A stretch of DNA of 14,436 bases from Halocafeteria seosinensis. Lineage: Eukaryota > Sar > Bigyra > Bicosoecida. A model generated the notes under the pieces. That model was given only the letters and a program-made list of their open reading frames with translations, did not search any database and was not told the origin of the DNA. The DNA lies in the NCBI GenBank assembly GCA_001687465.1, contig LVLI01000413.1, forward strand, positions 1 through 14,436. Reading direction: 5' to 3'. Position 1 is the stretch's first letter, and every line of letters begins with the position of its first letter. Made by a program: the position numbers and the translations under genes. Of the stretch, positions 1 through 6,880 are shown piece after piece.

Positions 1-1392
1 ACCTTAACCAAACTTTGAGCGTTGTTAACGATACGTTTATGAAGGACAAACAGAAGAAGTTGTTTTGTAGAAAAGTCCATTGGTCCCGCGGGGTTAGCAT
101 TACTTAATTGAGAAGGGTCATATTTAAGTGAAAGTTGAATTTGACCAGCTCTTGAGTTTGTTTCAAGAGAATTACGTAAAACAGAAGCTGGGGCATCTCG
201 TAGAATCTCAGTTGAAAGACATAAAGGAGTGTGATGTTTCTTAAAAGTTTCAAAATCAAGCATACCTTGACCTCCGACATCTGTAAGCATATTATAAAGT
301 TTACGATATTGCTGGTAAGCTGTTTCTAATCCTCCAGAAACTCCGCCTCTCACCCCTATTTCTGTATTCTGTACTTGAACGTTGTAGGACATTATCTGTT
401 TTATCAACTACCATAGCAACTAAACCTTGGATATTGGACAATGGAGCAGTGATAACAAAACTATTCTCTTCAGCATTAATAAGTGGTTGAGTGATAACCT
501 GAACTGTATCATCTAGAATCATTGTTAAACCGGTCTCACTCTCAGTAACACTTTGATTAAGACTATCAAGAATAGAGACATTGGGGTAAACTTGGTCAGC
601 TAAAAATTTAATACTGTGAAGCTTATACTTTGGGTCACCAGTAGCTCCGGTTCTTGCTGGGTCCATAATTCTCTTAGCTGAAGGTAGTTTAATCTTAAAT
701 TCATATTCAAGCATACCGTGCTTAAAGTTAGAATTTCGGAAGAAACTTAAATGGTCAAGATGAACTAATGCTTGAAATCGTTTACCGTCATCGCTACGAA
801 TCCATTCAATATCTTTGTCTTTCCACATTCTACGTTTTTGTGCTGTATCAAGTGCGTCTGCTGTTTCAACATACAATCCGTCTTGTAAAGCTCTTACAGG
901 TTCATATTTATGAGCATAACTTCGGTATTTGTAAGATTTAAGTAACGCGTTAGATTCCATATCGTAATGATTCTGACTAGATGTTCCAAGAATTAAATGT
1001 TGACTCCATCTTGCCCCGTATTTTCCAGTAGTTTCAATAACTTGATTTCCTTGAAGAACTTCAACATCGTCAAACAAACAATTCATTCCATCGCTGAATT
1101 TATATTGAACAGCACCTGATGAGTCAACCGCTGTATTTTCAATATCAATTAAGAAACTGGAAGTGGTAGTATCTAAGAGAGAACTATGAGATTGCCATTT
1201 AATTGAAATCTCTTCGTCTGGATTGTACGGACCGCGTGAGCCAGTAGGATTAATTTCCACTTGGAGACGAGAATCTAATTCTTCTAGAACTTGAAAATTA
1301 TCAGGTCTCAAACGAGGGTCTAAATGAAATTCACTTTGTAAACTTCCAGTAGCTTCTTGTTGATTTGGTTGTTGATTAAGAGTTTCAGCCAT
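1..1392 (-). CDS. Major capsid protein (double jelly-roll type) of a polinton-like virus, partial and frameshifted
   Basis: Likely the major capsid protein of an integrated polinton-like virus. The start at 1392 (ATG) lies about 10 nt after a TATATATAAG stretch. The N-terminal region has the pattern of this capsid class: a conserved R and sheet-forming segments, then SFLIDIEN, FSDGMNCLFDDVEV and GNQVIETTGKYG (about residues 75-130), and later IKLPSAKRIM and LHSIKFLADQVYPN. The first frame reads to a stop at 301. Between about 375 and 390 the coding signal moves to another minus-strand frame and stays open to base 1 (segments such as LETAYQQYRKLYNML, FETFKKHHTPLCLSTEI), so the C-terminus lies outside the window. 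A single-base insertion near 380 would explain this; it could be decay of an integrated copy or a sequencing error. Codon use is AT-rich, unlike the right-hand genes. The capsid assignment rests on motif pattern only; a minor (penton) capsid protein is the main alternative. Confidence 0.68.
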
Positions 1393-1431
1393 TGTTTTCT
1401 TATATATACACTCTGTGACAAACTAAAATAG

Positions 1432-1544
1432 CTCTTTTTCTTTACTCTTTTTCTTTTTAAAAGAAAATTATTTTCGCTTGTAGGTTTTACGTAGGTAAGA
1501 AGGTTGTAGTTTGAAGCTACAATGACCGAGGCGTCATTGAGCAA
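1432..1544 (-). repeat. Intergenic promoter/hairpin repeat, copy 1 (upstream of the capsid gene)
   Basis: On the minus strand this block runs from TTGCTCAATGACGCCTCGG through TGTAGCTTCAAACTACAACC to an A/T-rich GAAAAT...TTTTAAAAAGAAAA tail, ending just before the capsid start region. A second copy at 2932-3035 on the plus strand is nearly identical over the first 50 bases and similar beyond. Relative to the window the two are inverted, but each lies directly in front of a gene and behind the previous one in transcription order, so functionally they are parallel intergenic elements. Confidence 0.8.
1520..1539 (-). terminator. 7-bp hairpin, possible viral transcript 3' end
   Basis: CAATGAC and GTCATTG form a perfect 7-bp stem around the 6-nt loop CGAGGC. 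Next to it lies a second hairpin, TTGTAG/CTACAA with a 7-nt loop (1504-1522). A third, TAGCGT/ACGCTA (1553-1574), overlaps the stop codon of the upstream ORF. Hairpins just after stop codons mark transcript ends in mimivirus and its virophages, so a 3'-end role is a reasonable inference. Confidence 0.45.
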
Positions 1545-1571
1545 GGAAAAAGTAGCGTCAAAAAGAAAACG

Positions 1572-1772
1572 CTAATTGTTAGTGAGTTCTTCAGACTGTT
1601 CATTCACTTTATTAAAATACTCCCAAGCTAAATTATACTTTTCTGGATTAATAAATTTACAAAATGTTAAGGCGTATAAACCATAAAACCAATTACCAAT
1701 ATATTCACTGAGGCATTGCTTCCGCTCCTGAGACGATTGAAGAATCTCTTCCTGATGTTCTGTTAGAGTCAT
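1572..1772 (-). CDS. Small viral ORF, unknown function
   Basis: A 66-residue ORF not recognised as any family. It is slightly acidic at both ends, with a central aromatic stretch (NWFYGLYALTFCKF) that could be a buried or membrane-touching helix. Its start overlaps the 3' end of the 114-aa ORF by 68 bases in a different frame. Two stops lie close upstream in its own frame, so it is either a separate overlapping gene or the true C-terminus of that ORF after an indel near 1770. Its stop codon sits inside a 6-bp hairpin (1553-1574), and the capsid gene follows on the same strand. Confidence 0.4.
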   Translation of the reverse strand: MTLTEHQEEILQSSQERKQCLSEYIGNWFYGLYALTFCKFINPEKYNLAWEYFNKVNEQSEELTNN

Positions 1773-2049
1773 TATTAATACTTTCTATTATACATTCACT
1801 ACCAAAGTTCTTTTTATTTTCTTCACATTGTTTAGCATTATTAAACATTAAATCCATATAACTTTTAGGTAAATATTGACCAAGTCCACAAATGTTTAAA
1901 CTATTTATGTCAAGGTTTTTCTTTTTTAGAGTTTCCTCCATTTGTTTTTGTTCCTGATAAAACTTTTTATAATGCTCATAATCTTCAGGAACATAGCGCT
2001 GTTGTTTTAATTTTGTCTCTTTCTGTTTTTGGCGTTTATAAAATCCCAT
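1705..2049 (-). CDS. Small Lys/Gln-rich viral protein, unknown function
   Basis: A 114-residue ORF starting with MGFYKRQKQKETK. The N-terminal two thirds are strongly charged and predicted helical or coiled (K/E/Q-rich, for example EHYKKFYQEQKQMEETLKKK), followed by a more ordinary stretch around NICGLGQYLPKSYMDLMF. No family is recognised. The start codon lies directly after an ATATATAGAA stretch at the left edge of the divergent promoter region, the same arrangement seen for the gene at 2167 on the other strand. The last about 23 residues (Ser/Asn-rich) overlap the next ORF in another frame and look less conserved in style, which supports a frameshift as one explanation. Confidence 0.5.
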   Translation of the reverse strand: MGFYKRQKQKETKLKQQRYVPEDYEHYKKFYQEQKQMEETLKKKNLDINSLNICGLGQYLPKSYMDLMFNNAKQCEENKKNFGSECIIESINNDSNRTSGRDSSIVSGAEAMPQ

Positions 2050-2166
2050 TTCTATATATTCTATCTATATTCTCTAATGCAATCTTTCTATAACGATTTC
2101 TATATCGTTTTGTTATAGAATTCAATTTAGAGTTAAAAAGAATTTCTATATAGTATATATAGAAAA
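2050..2166. promoter_or_regulatory. Divergent viral promoter region with central hairpin
   Basis: 117 nt between two divergent start codons, extremely AT-rich. Each ATG is immediately preceded by a TATATAGAAA-like motif (plus: TATATATAGAAAAATG; minus: ATATATAGAAATGG), so 5' leaders would be very short. In the centre, CTATAAC (2088-2094) and GTTATAG (2112-2118) form inverted arms, and nested AACGAT/ATCGTT (2092-2097, 2104-2109) can form a competing 6-bp stem. The TATA-like motif near the ATG also precedes the capsid gene, and a TATAAG occurs upstream of 3061. Confidence 0.55.
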
Positions 2167-2925
2167 ATGTCAAACGAAATAGACTTTGACGAAATCAATA
2201 AAGAACTTCAAGAATCAACTCAACCTTCCAATCAATCGTCTAATCAAAATATAAACTTAACGTTTGACCAACTCCAGCAACTCTTAAAACTTAATCAAGG
2301 TCAGCCAACTCAAACCCAACTAATTCAAGAACAACCTCAAGAAAGTACTCAACCACAACAACAACCAAAGAAAGAAAAAAAGCCAATGAGTGAGAAAAAG
2401 AGATTAGCTATTGAAAAAATGAAAGAAGGTCGTAGAAAACAATTAGAACGTCAACGAGCAGAAAAAGAAGCTGGAAAACAATCAAATCATCAAAATAGTT
2501 ATCAACCGTATATGACCCACGAACTTGATATTTCTAACCCACCTCAGATTCCTAGTAGTTATAATCCTCAAATTACATATGTTCCACCGGAACAACTCTA
2601 TCCAAATTATCAACCTCAGTATTATAGTCCCCAGCAATATCAACAACCCCAAAACCAAGGACAAATTTATGATTATTCAAATTATATTCCCCCACAACCA
2701 GTTCAACCACCTCAACCAATTCAACAGCCTATTCAACAGCCAGTACAACAACCAGTTCAACAGCCTCTTCAACGCTATCCAAAAGTTTCTCAATTTCAAT
2801 CAAGTAAGCCTACTGATGTCTTCTCACAATTAGGTTTTAAATCTGCTAACACCAAACCAGCTACTAAATCTAAAACTGAACCAAAGCAGAAAGAAAAAGT
2901 TGACCCAATGTCATTTTTCCGTTAG
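2167..2925 (+). CDS. Q/P-rich viral protein with basic central helix
   Basis: 252 residues, probably a virion or DNA-associated structural protein of the integrated virus. Three parts are visible: an acidic then Gln/Asn-rich N-terminus (about 1-70); a very basic helical segment with KKEKKPMSEKKRLAIEKMKE (about 74-105), a style of motif common in small proteins of polinton-like viruses and giant viruses; and a Pro/Gln/Tyr-rich low-complexity tail with short repeats (QPIQQPIQQPVQQPVQQ, about 180-200), ending in PMSFFR. No enzymatic motif is seen. The start is fixed by the TATATAGAAAA motif directly before the ATG. The stop at 2925 is followed within 10 bases by copy 2 of the intergenic repeat. 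Confidence 0.62.
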   Translation: MSNEIDFDEINKELQESTQPSNQSSNQNINLTFDQLQQLLKLNQGQPTQTQLIQEQPQESTQPQQQPKKEKKPMSEKKRLAIEKMKEGRRKQLERQRAEKEAGKQSNHQNSYQPYMTHELDISNPPQIPSSYNPQITYVPPEQLYPNYQPQYYSPQQYQQPQNQGQIYDYSNYIPPQPVQPPQPIQQPIQQPVQQPVQQPLQRYPKVSQFQSSKPTDVFSQLGFKSANTKPATKSKTEPKQKEKVDPMSFFR

Positions 2926-2931
2926 GCTCTT

Positions 2932-3035
2932 TTGCTCAATAACGCCTCGGTCATTGTAGCTTCAAACTACAACCTTCTAACCTTCGTAAATCTACAAGTG
3001 AAAATAGTTTTCTTTACTCTTTTTAAAAAGAAAAC
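2932..3035 (+). repeat. Intergenic promoter/hairpin repeat, copy 2
   Basis: Same element as 1432-1544, read on the plus strand: TTGCTCAATAACGCCTCGG, TCATTGTAGCTTCAAACTAC, then GAAAATAGTTTTCTTTACTC. The 7-bp hairpin carries one change (CAATAAC against GTCATTG), leaving an A/C mismatch; the CTACAA-type stem is intact. It separates the stop of the Q/P-rich gene from the start of the gene at 3061. Confidence 0.8.
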
Positions 3036-3060
3036 TTCTAGTAGTATAAGTTAAAGAAAA

Positions 3061-3396
3061 ATGAGCTTCTTTAAGTCATTAAAAAAGAAAGGTAAATCTT
3101 TGTTTAACAAATTTAGAAAGATTGGTAAGAAGGCTTCAAGTTCAGCTAATAAATTAGGTCGCCGAGTCTTTTCCAAACAAATTTTTAATCAGAATGTTGT
3201 TAAGACACTTACGCCTCAAGAAAAGCTAGCTGTTAAATTAATTAACCAGAGTTATCAAGCAACTGACCAGAGAGAGCGTAGTGTTGATGGATTTGAATAT
3301 CAAGAAAATATTTCACACACTACAACAGCTGTTTATTGGAAGGGGGAATTTTTGGAATTGACCGGACAAAGTTTTCTTTTTTCGAACGTAGCCTGA
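3061..3396 (+). pseudogene. Truncated basic viral protein with possible lipase-like start, cut by the MULE
   Basis: The ORF codes 111 residues but only about the first 93 look viral. Residues 1-50 are strongly basic with an amphipathic start (MSFFKSLKKKGKSLFNKFRK), as in DNA-condensing or membrane-active virion proteins. From about residue 60 the spacing LAVKLINQSYQ...R...DGFEYQENIS...TTAVYW resembles the first strands of class-3 lipase-like domains, which continue to a GxSxG serine; that part is missing. At about 3340 composition changes abruptly and the MULE terminal region begins, so the last about 18 residues are transposon-derived read-through. The start follows TATAAGTTAAAGAAAA. The lipase reading is a pattern-level guess; the truncation is more certain. 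Confidence 0.5.
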
Positions 3397-3500
3397 TTCG
3401 TTGGTCAAAGTTTCGAATATAGCCGACCAGGGTAGCTGTAATTGCGAGAATAGTCGAACCGGGTACGCACTTTTTCGAGTATGGCCAATTATAGGAATTA
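3342..3500. repeat. MULE left terminal/subterminal repeat region
   Basis: Beyond the terminal inverted repeat, the left end carries a degenerate motif several times in direct orientation: TTCGAACGTAGCC, TTCGAATATAGCCGACC, GCGAGAATAGTCGAACC and TTCGAGTATGGCC, spaced about 30-45 bases. Such subterminal clusters are typical transposase binding sites. The partner end at about 6775-6880 has CGGCTAAACTCGAAAC and CGGCTATGTCCGG in reverse orientation. Confidence 0.55.
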
Positions 3501-4020
3501 CTTACCGACCATAACCGAAAAACAACTTTCCAATCACTGAGTATGATCCGATCGTCATCGCATGACTTGTTCCGTGCCTCAGGAGCTTCAGCCACAATGT
3601 GCATCAATGTATTTTTTATTGGGAGGGCTTATTTAGATGTTATTGTGTCGCGCTGCACGGACAATATTACTTGAGAAAGTTCCGGAAGCTGTATGTGGGA
3701 GGAGACTGAATGGGGAGGGGGAGGAGGGCTGACCCCAACCAACGCTTGAGGCATGTTTGCTATTGTTGAGCGTACGTTTGGTATTGATGCTTCGTGCGCA
3801 GGTAGTAAATTGGTCAATGCATAACTGTATGCGTTCCGTCCTCTTTTATTTATTTACAGGTGCTGTAGCGAAGCTTATGTGGATGAGGGAAAGCGCCTGC
3901 AACGTAGGGCCTACAAAAATCCATCTATTATCGTATTGCCTGGGAAACACTTAGTAGGAAAGCATGGTGCATGTTTTGAGAAATTGCAGATAGGAGGCTA
4001 TGGAAGTTTTATTGTGGCAA
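3501..4020 (-). other. MULE 3' untranslated region, no gene seen
   Basis: No convincing coding sequence. On the minus strand, AATAAATAAA-type signals occur at about 3846-3856 (TTTATTTATTTA on the plus strand) about 170 bases after the transposase stop, and another near 3612; either could serve polyadenylation. A G-rich run at about 3711-3728 (GGGGAGGGGGAGGAGGG) could form a quadruplex. Confidence 0.4.
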
Positions 4021-6659
4021 CTAAGCACTGCTTGGGTGATTGGACGTCGGCGCCGAAGTACCTGCTGTGCGTGTTGAACCCGAATTGGCAGAAGTCACTA
4101 AGGCCGGAGTTAAGCTTGCGCATGGTTGGTTCATGGGACACATTGGACTCCTTCTATTGTGGCCTCTTCGTTTACATTGGCTACACCGCACAGTCTTCCT
4201 TCTTGCCTGCTCATGGATGCCCTCTAGTCGCTGATTGTTTGGTGGTCTACCGGGAGGATTTGGGGCTACGGGAGGAATTTGTAAGAGTTGGTTGGCGAGG
4301 TGTCTGTTGTCCGCGACTTCTCCGATATGTACATTGTCGTACTGGATGTTTTCAGGAAACTGTAGTTTCCACAAGTCTACGGAGAAGTGGTTGTGGGCGA
4401 AGATACTGTTGTTGGGTATTCCAACTGCTCTGGTTGCGACATAAATGTGTGGACAAGGCTGCGCTTTAACTTCGGGGGCTCCACATGAACAGTTCAACGT
4501 CGCTAAGTTGACTTCACGGTGGCATGTATCTCCATGTAGTTGGACTGACGGCTGATTGGTGTTTGAGCCCCAAATTCGTGTTGTGGCAGCGTAGCGACGA
4601 CGGGTTTGCTCCAGCGACTGTACGATTTCCTCTCCGGCGGGAGTGAGAGTCTTACCCTCCTCAACTGCTTTGGAAATGGCGTTTTGACGTTTGCGAAATC
4701 GCGTCGCTTCACCATGCACCAAGGTGATGAGCCCTTCGAAGAAGGTACACCTCCTTACGGGGACCATAGCTTCGTTCATCGATTCCACGACGCTAGAGCT
4801 ATGGTACCCCATTGTATTAACCCTAGACGAGCCTTCGCGTCGGTGTGCCTGGAACAGGAACTGCAGATGTGGAGAGACCTGCATGATATGGTTTACCTGA
4901 TTGGCAGGAGCATCACCTTCTAGTTTTCCGATAGCAACACTGTAGTCTTCGGTGTTGCAAGCCGTCACCGTATGCTCATACAGTTTTTGCAGTTTATATC
5001 CCGAACGCCCGAATCTCTTGACGAAGTTATCTTTCCTATGTTTCGAACATAGGAAGGGAAACGCTTCCTCATTAACATTTGTGAATGCTGATATTTCTCC
5101 CTTGTCAGCGTCCATAATAAAAGTTGTGTTGCAGTGATCAATTTCCGGAAATTTTTCCTTCACGAAACTGAAAAACTTCTCCCAGGAGCTTTGGCTTTCG
5201 TTGTAGAGTTGAAACGCGGCCCCAACTAGTATCGCTTCTTTGTTTGCGCTTATTCCCCAGAGGGAGTAAAGAAAACCTGAGTCGTTCAACATATGCGCCG
5301 CGTCCGAGAAAAAGACAGGTGCCATATTGTCTATATTCGTTGTCTTTGGAGAGAACCCGAGGAAGGACACAAACTTAGCGTCTTCGTGAAGATTTAGTAC
5401 GTCTTCCTCATTCTCACGTATGTCATGATGGACCGTTTCCTCGCTAGAGAGAGCCCTTCCCAGCTGTCTTTCCAATTTCTGTCTCCGCTGTCTCTCTTTT
5501 CGCCTAGCAATGGAGTTCATCTCGTCTTTGTTGATGGTCTCATACCTACAGTGATGTCCCCTGCCCCGAAGAAGTTCAGCCAACGGAGGTACTAATTTGA
5601 CGTTGGCCTCCGGATTTCCCAATTTCATGGAAAACGCCTCCTTCTTCACTTTCGATAGCAGAGTTCCGGAGAGCTGAGCATGTGGAGGCAGGAAAAGCGC
5701 CAAATGCTGTTTTAGGAACTGATTAGACATCCTGACGCCAGGGTGATCTATGAGACTGACGATCTCGAAAGCAAGTTGTCTACTAGAATACGGCACTTGC
5801 TTTCGATTCCCATGAGCCCTGGATACGGTTGTCCGCTGTGGTGGGTGACATTCACCCACTTTCCAAGGCTTCTCTGCAGTTGATATCTTTCTATTGATTC
5901 CTCCAGCTAGCGCAGGGTGTCAAGTAACATTCGAGCACATACCCGGAGAACCCTTCGGAGAAAACGTGGCTTTCAATTGCATGTGGTCCTCTGCAGTGGT
6001 TGATACCACCTCATACACTGCAGGCAAATTTGTCGTTGGTATGGGATTAAGCCTGGTTCTGCTTCTGTTTACACATTTAAGAATCAATTCAGCTTACCTT
6101 CTGCGTTCGCTTTCTTCACCTTCGGAATCACTCCAAAATAGCAGCACGCTTCGGCGAACAGCAGCTCAACCTCGCACCGCCATAGGAATCTGTCGCCTTT
6201 GTGGACGAAGGTCGGGAGTCCATCTTCGGGACGGCAATGGTAACGTGCAATTTCAGCGTAACTTTTCAAGCGCAGTTGCGGCCCAGTTCTTCTCTCCAAA
6301 GCCAGGTGGCTGCAAGCCATCGGGCAATTGTTATCCGGCAACCCCTGGTGTGCCGCAGATCTTGCTTGCGCACGTGTATCAGGGTTTTCTGCCGCTGGCT
6401 GATGGGAACACCTCGCTATCGAAGCCAGAATATCTGACATTACCATGAGAATCGACGTACACCAAAGTTGAACACAATGTTTGAATGTGTACAGTATTAG
6501 TAGCTTACGTGCTATATCTTCTTCTTCTTCTATTTCTTCGTATTCATTTTCTCTTTCGTGAAAGCTTCCATCATCCTGCATCTGTGTAGCATTGTTGTTT
6601 TCTCCTCTGCTACGTCCGTCCGCGGTGGAACCGCGGCGGCGGGTGCTTCGGGTGTTCAT
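4021..6659 (-). CDS. MULE transposase, multi-exon
   Basis: Transposase that cuts and moves the element through an RNase-H-like DDE core. The large 3' exon (5859 or upstream to 4021) has, numbering from 5859: N-terminal helical region; MULE core with D186 in FFSDAAHM, D250 in MDADKGE (DxxxG) and E359 in SSSVVESMNEAM; a SWIM zinc finger C457-x-C459...C469-x-H471; and a CCHC-like knuckle (CSQCKRRGHNRRSPMC, about 565-580) before a Ser/Thr/Pro tail. The upstream exon starts at ATG 6659 (MNTRSTRRRGS, acidic stretch) and contains FLWRCEVELLFAEACCYFG, possibly a FLYWCH/FAR1-like DNA-binding finger with KPWKVGECHPP. A donor at 6098|6097 (GTAAGC) can join in frame to acceptors ending at 6018 or 5874. 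If 6018 is used, an in-frame TGA remains unless a 36-nt GTATGT...CTAG intron is also removed. An optional 120-nt in-frame intron spans 6508-6389. Catalytic residues look intact. Confidence 0.75.
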
Positions 6660-6774
6660 CTCGAGATTGGTGAATGAATCAGGATGGTCAACGTGGGAAT
6701 GGTACTAAGCTGAAGTAACTAAGAAATGCTTTTATACCGGTTGTGCTGTACTTATCGTCCTATTGTAGGCTATA

Positions 6775-6880
6775 AGTAAGAGTGGGGGCTCAGACGGCTA
6801 AACTCGAAACTTGAAGTTTGGCTTGTAGGTCATAGTCAAAACAAACATTCAAAACTTCGGCTATGTCCGGGATTTTCACT
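6775..6880. repeat. MULE right terminal inverted repeat region
   Basis: Contains CGGCTAAACTCGAAAC and CGGCTATGTCCGGGATTTTC, which in reverse complement match the left-end motifs with a few changes and one 6-base insertion (TAGCCG). It overlaps the first codons of the adjacent CR ORF (MSGIFTF...), so those residues are transposon-derived. Confidence 0.5.

Larger units (their letters stand above)
3342..6880 (-). mobile_element. Mutator-like DNA transposon (MULE)
   Basis: An about 3.5-kb element carrying a MULE-type transposase on the minus strand. Both edges hold related inverted sequences: left AAGTTTCGAATATAGCCGAC (around 3407-3428) corresponds to right inverted CAAGTTTCGAGTTTAGCCG, each about 70 bases in from the edge, and CCGGACA occurs near both ends. 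The edges are estimated to within about 15 bases. No matching 9-bp target duplication was found in the flanks. The left flank is a viral gene; the right flank is an unrelated CR gene fragment, so the element may mark a rearrangement rather than a simple insertion. Confidence 0.7.

Noticed and set aside
3879-4469. 196-residue plus-strand ORF opposite the transposase C-terminus
   Set aside because: Antisense shadow of the transposase; Cys/Leu-rich composition with no motif, while the minus frame carries clear catalytic and zinc-binding residues.
4021-5859. Transposase ORF as part of a retroelement (because of the CCHC knuckle)
   Set aside because: The DDE core, SWIM finger and terminal inverted repeats fit a MULE; no reverse transcriptase or integrase motifs are present.
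5894-6448. 184-residue plus-strand ORF opposite the 5' part of the transposase
   Set aside because: Antisense to exon and introns of the MULE gene; no recognisable domain.
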